64,000 bases of DNA from Globodera rostochiensis (lineage: Eukaryota; Nematoda; Chromadorea; Rhabditida; Heteroderidae). Location of the stretch: NCBI GenBank assembly GCA_018350325.1, contig JAEVLN010000001.1, forward strand, positions 5,671,254 through 5,735,253. Direction: 5' to 3'. Below the pieces are notes generated by a model that worked only from the letters and a program-made list of their open reading frames with translations, did no database searches and was not told where the DNA came from. Both the position numbers and the translations under genes were made by a program. Below are positions 48,626 through 59,099 of this stretch, one piece after another; the stretch's first letter is position 1, and every line of letters begins with the position of its first letter.

Positions 48626-49429
48626 TTCTTCTGAACTAATCGAGTAATTAGTGCATTTGTTGTGCTTGGCCTGGGGGCAAACGGCGGGAAATGGTCAAAA
48701 AAAAAAGAATGGACGGGATTATTAGCGGGCAGACAAAAAGCTTTTGTTTTGTATGTTTTTGTTGTCGCCGTTTAATGGCTTGATTGGCGTTGGAAGACGA
48801 CCGTTCCGAAGCAAAGCAAATCACCGTCCCGACGGAAAAAAGGCACTCAAAAAGGGCACTTAGCAATTGGACCCCCGGCGATTGGGGGAAGGAGGTGATT
48901 AGAGGAGGGAGGGGAGGGAGGGAAGATGGGACTAATTAGTCTTCATTTGCCCGTTCCATTCAATGACGACAATTGCTAATGAATTGGGGTGGCGGGACGG
49001 GACGAATAATTGTAGCTGAAGGGACACTCTCCCCCCCCCTCAAGCACTTTCCATTCTTCCATTACGTGCCGTGGCTGGGGAGCAGGTTCCCCCCCCCCCC
49101 GGTGAGGTGAATCCTTCGGCGTCGACTCATCCAACCCCCTCCCCCGGGGGGTGATTATGCAAAGCCAAATTTATCCACCAAATGCCCACCCCCGCAAAAT
49201 GCTGAAAATGAATTGTTGGATTGTCTTCTTTTGGGGGAATTGAGGAGGCACAGAGGTGGCTAATTATAATTATATAATTACAGTGGACAATAAATAAATA
49301 ATATATCGAAGTGAGTGCAATTCCGCGCCCGCCACGCTCGGAGAAAGGCGATGAAAGGGCGCCGCCGCTTATTAGCCTAATAAAAGTGTGTCCACAACAT
49401 TTTCAAAGTTTTCCCCCTCGGGCAAAGTT
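48626..49429. other. intergenic, no gene recognised
   Basis: About 0.8 kb between the starts of the ZP gene and the end of the next minus-strand gene. It has C runs (49031-49039, 49090-49100) and AT-rich DNA. No RNA gene or repeat seen. Confidence 0.4.
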
Positions 49430-52361
49430 TTAATTAGCCCTTTTAATAAATTCACTTATTTCTGCATTAACAGATAATTCGGAAGCAATTAACACGTCCA
49501 TTATGAAACAATCAATCACAAAAAGTCGTCGTCGCCCTCTCCGCTGATCAGCACCACCGCCGCCGCCGTTTGTTGCCAAAGGCACTCTCTCGCACTTCTG
49601 GTGCTGCTTCTGTTCCGTGTCGCCAACGTTTTGCCCCCGACTCTGTTTCCCCGCTCTACCGATTGCGGGGAATTGCCCAAAGACTTGTTTTCCCCGCAGG
49701 GGCCTTTCCGCTGCCCCCCATTTTTTTGAATTTGTCCGTTCTTTCGGCGAAGTCTCGGCGACAATTCGGCCATTGCCTACGGATGCTTTTCCGCTTTTGA
49801 ATGATTGCTGTTGGGCTGCTCCAAAATGATTTGAGTTGGAAGCCGTCGCATTTGTTGCAGCGGAAGTGCCGTGGGCGCATGCCAACGGAGTGGACTCCAA
49901 ATGCCTTTTTAAACACGATTTTTATAAATTGAAAATTTTAGGAGCTAAAATAAAAACATTTTCAGTGACTCAAAAAGTCTCGAGTCTCGGGTCTCGACTC
50001 GAGAAAAGTCTCGGGTTTTTTGGGTCTCGGTTTCGGTATCGAGTCTCGGGGTCAAGTCTCGGTCTCGAGTCTCGGGGTCAAGTCTCGGTCTCGAGTCTCG
50101 GTAAATTTTGGGTCTCGTGCATCACTAATTTGTAAGTAACCAACCAACCAACCCGTTCAGGCGAACGTGAACAAATGACGCGCACAACGGGACGCGGCGC
50201 AGAAGGCAACGGATGGGCGACAGGGAGAGGAAGGCACGGCGGTACTCGGACGAGGCCATGCAGAAGATGAAGAAGTTCAGACAGTGGTTCAGCACCTCCG
50301 CCGTGTTGGCGAGTTGCCGAAAGACCTTTTTTGGGGGGTTTTGTTTGGTTAACAGAGACTGGCAGGCAAAGAAAGCTGGAAGAAAGTGCCTGGAAGTTGT
50401 AGGAGTGTTCCTGCAACAAAAAAGGGATTATTATTTAATTCGAAAATGCCCCAAGTCTTACCAATGACTCATTTTGGACTACCATAACCACCTAAATAAA
50501 TAATTTGGAGTGTAAATTAATTGGCAACGGATTTTTAAGAATTGCGCGGACCATTTGCGGAATGTTTCCGATGGCGAAGATCACGCAAATGGCGATCATT
50601 AGCGCGGTCAACTTCTTCTCGGTGAAGGAGCGCATCAGCGAGTTCAGTTCACGTCTGAAGAAGTTTTGTGTGCCTTTTGTGAGTGAACGAACGGTTTGGC
50701 GCTCACTTTCCGCCTTTGAGGTCGCCGCCGGGGAATGGAAGGCCGAGGAGTTGGGGCTGTTGCATTTCCGGTGGCATACTCACACGCTTTATCAGCAGCC
50801 GCCGATTGCGCTTAACCAAAGCCGAACGAATTGAGCAGGTCGAAAGGTTGGGTTGGAATTGAAAGGCACAGTTTCCCTTCATTCCTTACCCAAGTAAATG
50901 TCCTCAGAATTTTAGATGAATTCAATGCAATCAAATCAAATTCCTGATTCGATTCCACAAAAAGCCATTTGTGATGTGCTTTTTGTTGATTCGGTCAATA
51001 AATAATTTCTACGCACTTTTGCCACTTGGAGTGATCGTGCCACTTTTGCATTCAGAACGATGAGGAGGAGGACGCAGAAGAAGCGAAGGCATTCCCTGCC
51101 CATTTTGTAGTAGTTGAACAGCGTCCATGCCGGCTGATGGCACAACAAATCCACCTTAAGGGGGGTAATTGTTTGATCAGATCAGCCCCATGGGGTTTTC
51201 AGTTCCCCGAATTGCACCCCCCGTGGGGGTTTCAGCTCCTCGAATTGCCCCACGGGGGGTTTTCAGTTCCTCGAATTGCACCCCCCCCCCCGGGGTTTTC
51301 AACTCCTCGAATTGCCCCGCGGGGGTTTTCAATTCCCAATTTCCCGTCAATTCCCTCCCCCTCACATTGTTTCCCTTCGTCCAACGCCCCGCACATTTGC
51401 CCGCTTCCATGCGCGTGCATTTCGCCTTATTTTGTAGGGCCATCGGCGAATGGAGCAAAACGGCGACAAGCAAAGCAAAGCCAATTTTGACCAAAACGGT
51501 ATTTTCAATAGAAAGGAGCCGTACACCGGTGGCGAAAGGGTTTCGAATCAGCAAATATCTGCAATTTTAAATTGATTATAAAAAATTATTTTCATTAAAA
51601 ACAAAAAAATAAATAAAAAGAATATTCCGTTGCGGGGAATCGAACCCCGGCCTTGTGAGTGAGAGTCACAAATCCTAACCACTAGACCACAACGGACATG
51701 TTGTAGACTTATCCAAAATTTCTTTTATTATTTCTTTTTCATTGCAAATATTTTTTTCCAATCATTGATTGAATCTTCCCTTTCCATTCATTACCTTTCG
51801 ATGGTGAGCAATACGGCACAATAAAGTCCGGCGACCAGAAAAGAATTGATCAAAACGTCCTGAGGGCAAATTCCTTCCGATTAATTAACATTTTGAGCGT
51901 TTACCTGCACCCAAACTTCGTAAAACACAACCGGATCCAAATTGATGTGCACAGAGTCCAGCACAAAATGCAAGAGAATGGCAGCCAAACTGACCTAATT
52001 AATTATTTTGGAGGTGCCGAATAAAAACGTCGGATTGATTCTGACCAAGTCAAAAAGTGCCAATGCCCGGATGAACATAAACGGCACGTTTCGGAGGGAC
52101 GGACTTCGCAGTGTGACCAAATTGAGCACATTGCCGGCAACTCCAAGCAGTGAAATGGCCACCTTTGGAGAAAGCATCAAAAATTGAAGCCCCCCCCCCC
52201 CAGTTTTGATTGTTAACTCTGACCATAATGCATCGGAAAGTCCATTTGAGGTTGGTCAGTGCCGGGTTGGGCAGGGATGTGCCGTTGTCGGGACGGCAGA
52301 ATCTGTCCAGCACCGGCGACGGAGGCGGGAAGTCGGAGGAGTTATGGAAAAGCTCGTCCAT
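49430..52361 (-). CDS. peptide-type 7TM receptor (FMRFamide-receptor-like)
   Basis: The start at 52361 gives an N-glycosylatable N-terminus (MDELFHNSSDFPPPSP, DNGTSLPN). TM1 is VAISLLGVAGNVLNLVTL, TM2 FMFIRALALFDLV with AAILLHFVLD in the next exon, TM3 DVLINSFLVAGLYCAVLLT followed by IER-YLLIRNP (DRY position), TM4 VKIGFALLVAVLLHSPMALQ, TM5 CLRFFCVLLLIVLNAKVARS, TM6 KKLTALMIAICVIFAIGNIP and TM7 NTAEVLNHCLNFFIFCMAS with SEYRRAF. The Ser/Gln-rich tail ends in IKRAN before the stop at 49430. About eight exons, GT-AG. GNxLNL in TM1 and the ER(Y) motif fit nematode FRPR/DMSR-type peptide receptors; the ligand is unknown. A tRNA-Glu is nested in the intron after TM3, and the intron before the last exon contains a TCTCGGG-type repeat. 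Confidence 0.75.
49972..50116. repeat. GTCTCGAGTCTCGGG tandem repeat
   Basis: About ten imperfect copies of GAGTCTCGGG / AAGTCTCGGTCTC, including a doubled GGGGTCAAGTCTCGGTCTCG. It lies in an intron of the 7TM gene, between the TM7 exon and the tail exon. Confidence 0.8.
51625..51696 (-). tRNA. tRNA-Glu (anticodon CTC)
   Basis: The 72-nt minus-strand sequence folds as a full cloverleaf: acceptor TCCGTTG/CAACGGA with discriminator A, D arm with AGTGGTTAGGA, anticodon arm TGTGA-CTCTCAC-TCACA (anticodon CTC), and T arm CGGGG-TTCGATT-CCCCG. The A box TGGTCTAGTGG and B box GGTTCGATTCC are intact. No tRNA intron. It lies inside an intron of the 7TM receptor gene in the same orientation. Confidence 0.96.
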
Positions 52362-52979
52362 TGATTGACTGGCCGAAGGCGGACGAGAAAGAAGAAGACG
52401 GTGGTGAAGATGACGAGAGGAATGAGGCGCCGGAGGGGGGGGGGATGTTTGATTTAGGCAAACTCAATTAGGAACAGCAGCCAAGCTGACTGGAGCAAGA
52501 AAAGTCACTGAATTTTGGGGGGGGGGGGATAAAGCAGGTCGATACATTCGGCCACCGGGATGGCATTTATGAGCCGATCGTATCTGATGACCGATTTTGT
52601 CGGTCCGTTCAATTTGCTGTCATCACTGCGGAAATTTGTGTCGGAAGTCATCAAAAGGGGAATGGCATTTTAAAGGAAGTGCCCCTGAGGGGAGGAGAAG
52701 CGGATGACCTTTGGCGAAAGCTTAGAACTTGAAGGAACTTTTGCGAGTAACTGCAGCAGAAAGTGCCAATGCACAACAAAAAGCACACCGACAAAACATT
52801 GGATGGATGGAAGGAACGGAATTGAGCCAATTTGAGCTTTTTGTGGCCATTTGTCCTTATGCATCACCTCACTCCCGTCCAATTGTGGAAAAGTTTGCCA
52901 CTTCGATGCTTCATTTGCTGAAACAATTGGCTATTAGCGCGCAAGCTTCGAGACGATGGGCGTGCCATAAATGTGCAAG

Positions 52980-53175
52980 GCATTGGGTGAGGGGGGGGGG
53001 GAAGGTGAGGGGGGGGAATGGAATGATGAATGGGGGGGGGGGGGGGAATGAGGGTATGGGGAGGGGGGTGGGGGGGGGGGGAATGAGGGTTGGATGGGGG
53101 GGGGGGGGGGAATGATGGATGGGATGGGGGGGGGGGGGAATGAGGGTTGGGAGGGGAGGGGGGGGGGGGGGAATG
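52980..53175. repeat. G-run minisatellite (AATGAGGGTTGG units)
   Basis: G runs of 8-14 bases recur every 20-40 bp, separated by AATGAGGGT, AATGATGGATGGG or GGAATG words. Potential G-quadruplex-forming tract. Confidence 0.75.
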
Positions 53176-53854
53176 AGGGGTAATTCGAACTTAATTGGGA
53201 CGGACGGCACACGGAAGAGGGGGGGGCACGTCGCCGGAGGGACAAAAGCCCCCACAGAAAGGAAAAGTGATGCATTTGAGTGTCGCCTATGGCGCTTAAT
53301 GATTGAAAGAAAGCCCAAATTTGGCAAAAATGAGGGAACTTGGACAATAAAAATGATTTGAACTATCGAAGATGTAATTGTTTTTTTGCTAAAGTTTCGA
53401 AAAATTAGATTATCCAACGCTTATAAACCTAATGAAATTCATTCGGAACATTATTGGGGAGACAATTTATGAATTTTGATGGGAATTGCAAGTGGAAGAA
53501 TGGGGGGGGGGGGGCTTCTCAAATATCCCCCAACATTTCTCTCCCTAAAAGCTTCATGGATATCGAGACGACTCATTGCCAAAATAAATAATTCACACAA
53601 ATTTGGCATTTCCTTTGAGTTTCTTTTTGATCTTTTAAAATGGGTGAAATTCAGGAAACAATTAAATTAGTTCTTTTCTCATCAAATCTTTGGCAATCTG
53701 GAAGTTCAAATCAGCATTTTTAAACGATCACATCGTCAGAAGCCGTTAACAATCGTTGCCAACATTTGTTTTGGGGGATTGGGTGGAGGTTATTGAAATG
53801 ATCAAACGATCAGACCATTATAAAACAGAAAACGAAATGGTTTCGTTCTCAATT

Positions 53855-54005
53855 AGAGAACCGGGCGGAATCGGGATCCTGTCAAGAGTTTCTCTGAATC
53901 CGTGGGATTGAATTCGGAATTCCGACCGTTCATTTTTGGAATATTCCGGGATTGGGCCGGGTTTCGGAACGCAGCCGGCCGGTTGTCCGGTCTCCGGTAC
54001 AATCC
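53855..54005. repeat. dispersed repeat related to an intron of the Cys-rich genes
   Basis: ATTAGAGAACCGGGCGGAATCGGGATCC, interrupted, followed by GGGATTGAATTCGGAATTCCGA, interrupted, matches the intron sequences at 33225-33300 (GGGATTGAGTTCGGAATTCC) and 38405-38470 (GGGATTGAATTCG). A shared mobile or repetitive sequence of unknown type. Confidence 0.6.
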
Positions 54006-54852
54006 CTCCAAATAAATTGCTGAAAACGTTGCAATTTCATTGGCAGCCAAAGACATCTCAAAAAAACATTAGTCCCATGAGAGTCCCTTCCCCTCAGGCG
54101 ACACAGCGGATTAATTTATTCGCCCCCCCCCCGCCAGTGCCCAATTTTGGCACCGCGGGGGATTAACGCCATAATAATAACAACGTTCAAAAATGGCGCC
54201 TTTTTCCTTGGAGAGTTTTGTCGTCAATATGAAATGCTAAGGGCATATTCGCAACATCCTTTAAACCCTAACAAATAAAAGGGACGCGCCGCGCGTGTCG
54301 AAAAAGTTGTCGGAATCTGAAAAATTATTCGGTTTTCAAATGCCAAATTGTTATTTTATTTCAAAACTCTTTTTTGCATCTTTCCTCCGGCGTTTTGGAA
54401 GTTAAATAAATAAATGCATTTCCACAGAATTCGCCTTTTATATTCCGTGCCAATTCAAATAAATATTTGCCAAAAATTCATCGAAACGAATTCATTCGGC
54501 GGAATTTTTGCTTTACGCCAAAAAAGCACAAATATAATTATTTGAATCGGGAAAAGCAAATTTTGCAAGGGATGGGCCAAAAGTGTGCCTTTGTGCCCCC
54601 TCTTCCGGATGGCTTCACTTTCCTTTCCCTTCCGATTGCCCCCCCCCTCCGGCGCATTGCCCCCGGCGGCCATCTCTCCATTATTTTTCAATTTTCTAAT
54701 GCAATTGGATAATTTTGCAAATGCATTAAATGGGCGACCATACCAAAAAGAATTCATTTAAAAAAAAGCATTTCGCGCAGAATGAGAAACAAAGATGGAA
54801 AGAAGTCATATCAAATAAATAAGCCCCCCCCCATTCCTTCGATCATTTCAAA

Positions 54853-55405
54853 TTGCCGCTTTTCCGTTGCCATTTTGCCAATGCCCAACGTGCCAATGCC
54901 ACCTATACGACCAATTCAGCGGACGGAATGGCCAATTTATTTTATGGCAATTTCGACCCGCTTCCCCCAAGTGTGGCCAACTTACCCCTCCCCCCCCCCC
55001 TCCCCCCCCTCCCCCCCCTCCCCCCCCCCTACCCCCCCCTCCCCCCCCCTACCCCTGCACTCAGCCTCACTCCAACCTTCCCGCCCCCGCCCGCCTCCCC
55101 CCCCCCATTTGTCCGCACTTTCCGCCCCCGTCCCCACCCCCCCCCCCCTTTTCACGGGTCTTTTGTCCCCCCCCCCCCCGCCCTTCCCTCAATTTCATCA
55201 GACCGTCCCACAACTCCCCCCCCCCCCCCCCGCCCCCCTTCGTCCGCCGCATTTTGACAGTCCATTGGGTCGAACTCGGGCATTCGACAGTTTGAACGAT
55301 GGTTGGCACTTCGACGCAGAAAGTTTTGTCGGGGGTTTTTTGTCCCCGTACCCCGAAAATCTCAACCCCGACGTCGGAGTGCCAACCCTTTTGAACCATT
55401 CCTAA
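54853..55405 (+). CDS. doubtful proline-rich open frame
   Basis: A long C-rich stretch gives proline-rich frames. The best reading starts at 54853 (MPLFRCHFANAQRANATYTT) and shifts frame across C homopolymers to a non-repetitive C-terminus (GRTRAFDSLNDGWHFDAES and NLNPDVGVPTLLNHS, stop near 55403-55405). The C-terminal part is not obviously random, but no family is recognised and the homopolymers make the frame unreliable. It could equally be non-coding. Low confidence. Confidence 0.22.
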
Positions 55406-56261
55406 CTGTCAATTGCACCATTAGCCAAGCCAAAGCCACATTCCTTTCTTATCGTTTAATTATTTCGGCATTCACACAAAGTAACACTGAGACCAATGCC
55501 TAAAGGCATAGAATTGTTTTTGGTTTGTCCCCTCGGGCATTTATTTGGGGTATTCGCCCGTCCAAATTTCATTAAAAATTCCGTAAAGGGGTAAAAGTGT
55601 TCATCATCTTCAAGAGTCTCGTCCGCAGCAATTTGATAACGAAAGTCGCCTTTCACTCATCCGAACTTTTCCAGCAACGAACCGTCCCCCCCCTTCTCCC
55701 CCCCCCCCCCCCAAAAAGTACTCCCCCCCCTGGGGGGCTGAATAAAATAAATGCAAGCCATTTCGGTTTTTTTCCTTTTCTCTTAAGTGGTAAATTCATA
55801 TCCCCGCGGAACCATTCAGCCCCTTTTACCCTTTAAATATCAATAAACAGAAATTATTTTTATTTTTTTTATTTTTTTAATACCCAAAAGTTAAGTCGCT
55901 ATTTAACAATTCCATCTGATGATCTGTTTTTTTCACTTCACGACGTCAATTAGTGCTGTTTCCTCCCCCCCGGGCATAATCACTCAATTCTTGGCTCTCA
56001 TCAGCTGCCAACATATCCCCCCGGGGGGCTTCCGCCACCCCATTTGTTTGTTTCTTAAATTCTTGCCCCCCCCTTCCGTCCATCCCATTAATCCCATTAA
56101 TCTTGCTTCCTTTACCTTTTGCCGATCTTAGCAGGCAATTTCTGCCGCTTCCCGTGCCCTCCCCTTCCGGAACAGCCAATAAAGAGCGTATTTCAGCCCA
56201 ACGTCCGTTCGTCCGGCCGTTTGTCCATTATTTTTATTCCCCACTAATTGACCAATTAGCG
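55406..56261. other. intergenic, upstream of the plus-strand GPCR
   Basis: AT-rich with C runs at about 55686-55711. It presumably includes the 5' region of the receptor gene at 56262. No other gene recognised. Confidence 0.4.
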
Positions 56262-58604
56262 ATGGACGGCGGCGGCATCGTCCACAGCAACGCGTCCAAT
56301 TCGACGTCGTCGGGAGAGGTCAAATGTTTGACGGAGGCGCAGATGCAAATGCACGGTCAGTGCCATTCTTAAGTGCCGTGAGGCATTCGTTGGCTCAACC
56401 CGTTCTCAACCTCTCAGGCTCCGAGTTCGAGCGGTACCTCCAGCGCTACTTGTTCCTGGGCCTCGTTCTTTTCGGCATCTTTGGCAATTCCCTCAATTTG
56501 ACCGTCCTCCTCAACCCAAAAATGCAGTCGCGTGCCAACACTTTCCTCGCCATGTTGGCCTTTGCTGACATTGTCTTTCTTTCATTGGTCAGTTTCGAGT
56601 CCGAGCTTTTGAAACAGTTCAACAAATTTAGCTGATGCCCAATGTTTTGGCAAACTATTCGCTATTCTCGTCGGTCGCCCTCTTCCGTTTGCTTTACTTC
56701 AACGCCAAAGTCCATTTGCGGTCCATCGCCAATTGGGCGTCCGCGGTGGCCATTTGGTGTGTGGGTTAGCTTCTATTTAATGCTATGGATTTTTGGATTT
56801 GACTTTTGAATTTGCCTCCGGCATTTTGAAGCCATCAATCGAAAACCCCCTCCGGCCATTTTGAAGCCATCAATCGAAAAACGCCTCCGGCCATTTTGAA
56901 GCCATCAATCGAAAAACCCCTCCGGCCATTTTGAAGCTATCAATCAAAAAACCCCTCCGGCCATTTTGAAGCCATCAATCGAAAAACCCCTCCGGCCATT
57001 TTGAAGCCATCAATCGAAAAACGCCTCCGGCCATTTTTCAAAAAACGCCTCCGGCCATTTTGAAGCCAAATCGAAAAACCCCCGAGGCGGGGCTGGCCCT
57101 CCTCGCTCACCACCCCGCTTCTTGGACGGTGGGGGTGGGGTAATTAATTTGTACAAATGCTTCCAATTAGCAGGTGTGTGATTGCAGTGTGCACTGATCG
57201 GCTGATCGGAATTCGGAACCCGTTGTTCGCCCGAGGGTACGTGTCCCGGCGAAAAATGGCTCTTCTGATGGGCTCTATTCTGACCGTGCCGGCTCTCCTC
57301 ACCGCTCATCAGCACTTTTCGCACGAATGTTTGGTCCGCTTCTTTTGCAACGGCACACAAATTCAGTCCATCTGTTTGCCGGTCACTCAGGAGTTCGTTT
57401 CGGCACTTTAAAATTGCCGGCATTTACGTCGGCCAAACTTAAACTCGATAATTCGACGACCACTTTTAGACAATGGCTCCCCAACAAGCCGAACCCGTAC
57501 TCGCTCAGCTTTCGCAGATTTATTGTAAGTTGGTCGAGTTGGTTGGCAGCTAAGCTGACTTTGGCATATTCAGTCTGTCAGCACTTTGATCAACACGGTG
57601 ATCAGGTGAAACAAAGCAATGATGATGATGATTGATTGATTGATCTCAACGCTCACTTCCCCCCCCCCAGTGTCATTTTTCCAATCATTTTGCTAACCGT
57701 CCTCAATTTTCTGCTGCTTTGTGCCCTCCGGCGACGCAAGCAAGAATTGGACAACATCGGCTCGAAACAAATAAAGTGGGCGGGCAGCAGTTAAAAAAGG
57801 GAATGTGCCGTCAATTGTTCAGACCGTCAAAGTCCACTTCCTCCGAAGGGTTCTCTCAGCAAATTGTTCACTCAAAAACGGAACAGAGAGTCACGTGGAC
57901 TGTCACTTTGTGAGTCAATTAGCGGGGGGACTTTCCCCGTCCATTCATTAGCTTAATTACCTCCCTTTGATCGTCACAGAATCGTGTCGATGTTCACCCT
58001 GACAAACGGCCCGTCCGCCGTCGTCAATTTGATCGAAGGCTTTGCGATTGCGCCCCCGGCGGAACCCAAAACCTGGTACAATCTGACGTTGATTGCAAGG
58101 TGAACGAACTGAATTTACAACTAACTACAAAAAGCTTGTACAGTACATTGGTCATCCTTGGCAAAGTGTCCAATTTCATTCTCTTCTGTCTGTCCTCAAA
58201 ACATTTCCGCCGACGTCTGTTCGTTCTTGCGCAGAAAAGAGTGCACGGGCGACTCGGTGAGCCCCCTCCCCCCCCCCCCAGGCAATTTTTGTGGAATTCC
58301 TCCGTTTTTGTTTTGTGATTAACCCCCCCCCCCCCATTTTATGTTAAATTCTTTTCCATTTCGCTTTTCCAATCGACACACAGCTTCGTTTCCCGACCGA
58401 CGCCGTTCCTCTTACACGGCGATGAGTAGCGCGACGCGGAAGGGCACGCCGAATAAAAGTTCGGTTGTCGGAGGCGGCGGCGGCGACACGCGGAGGACGT
58501 CACAAGTGCCAATGGCAATGGCACAAGCGGAAGAGACCGCCGACGGGGAAAGACTGCCCGAGGGGACGAACACTCCGCCAAAGACGGCGGAGCAGCTCCA
58601 ATAA
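56262..58604 (+). CDS. peptide-type 7TM receptor
   Basis: The start at 56262 (MDGGGIVHSNASNSTSSGE) gives an N-glycosylatable N-terminus. TM1 is YLFLGLVLFGIFGNSLNLTV, TM2 TFLAMLAFADIVFLSL then MLPNVLANYSLFSS, TM3 NWASAVAIW-CVIAVCTDRL with IGIRNP (DRY region), TM4 MALLMGSILTVPALLTAHQH, TM5 VIFPIILLTVLNFLLLCALR, TM6 TLIVSMFTLTNGPSAVVNLI and TM7 TLVILGKVSNFILFCLSS followed by KHFRRRL. The Ser/Thr-rich tail ends at 58602-58604. Introns are phase-consistent, for example W-C across 56759-57172 and K-P near 57777/57832. Class A peptide receptor similar in layout to nematode FRPR/SPRR proteins; ligand not deducible. The TM3 intron carries a minisatellite of about 35 bp units. Confidence 0.78.
56805..57085. 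repeat. about 35-bp minisatellite in the GPCR intron
   Basis: Units of the form CCTCCGGCCATTTTGAAGCC followed by ATCAATCGAAAAACC/GC repeat about seven times, the last ones shortened. Entirely intronic. Confidence 0.88.
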
Positions 58605-59099
58605 CAAGGCAGGAAACGCCGAATACACCACCAGAGACCTCGACTGGACACAACAGAACGATCATTTGTGCTGATCTCTCGAAACGATTTGCGATAAAAT
58701 TGTGACTGACTGCTCCGCTCCGATTGATCACTTTCGACGGACTTGCCCGTCAAAGTGATCTGATATGGGCTGGGACACGCACAATCCATGCTTTTGGAGG
58801 CATTTTTTGATTGATTGATTGTATTTATCGGAGACAACCGGCGGGCGACGCTGATTGATATGCCGCCACAACATTTTAAGCGATGACCAATTAATTGACA
58901 CCTCATTAGATCATTTGCACTGATCGCCTCTCTCTCTCTTTGTTCAAAGTTGGGTCCGCACAATTTGTTCCTCGTTGAGTCCTTCCGCCGTTTCCATTCG
59001 GAAGAAGCGGTGACTTTGAAGTTGCGCCTCCAGCGAAAGAGCGAGCGGAGAGGCGCCGCGGCCACTGCCTTTGCTGTTGTAAATGGAATTGTATTTAAT
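58605..59099. other. intergenic between convergent genes
   Basis: 3' region of the plus-strand GPCR and of the minus-strand gene at 59.1 kb. An open frame on the minus strand up to 59065 (MAAAPLRSLFRWRRNFKV) lacks splice or motif support. No RNA gene seen. Confidence 0.35.

Larger units (their letters stand above)
52362..54852. other. 2.5-kb intergenic region rich in G runs
   Basis: At 52980-53175 an alternation of long G runs with AATGAGGG / GGGTTGGATG words forms a degenerate purine minisatellite. A diverged dispersed repeat lies at about 53855-54005. The rest is AT-rich with TTTTGGGGG-type tracts. No protein gene with consistent splicing or motifs was found. Confidence 0.45.

Noticed and set aside
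57719..57913. Frameshift in the plus-strand GPCR between RRRKQELD and PSKSTSSEG
   Set aside because: A 52-bp intron (donor after AAATAAA, acceptor TTGTTCAG) restores the frame in phase, so no mutation is needed.
58412..59065. 217-codon minus-strand frame MAAAPLRSLF
   Set aside because: Half of it is antisense to the GPCR tail exon and the rest has no motif.
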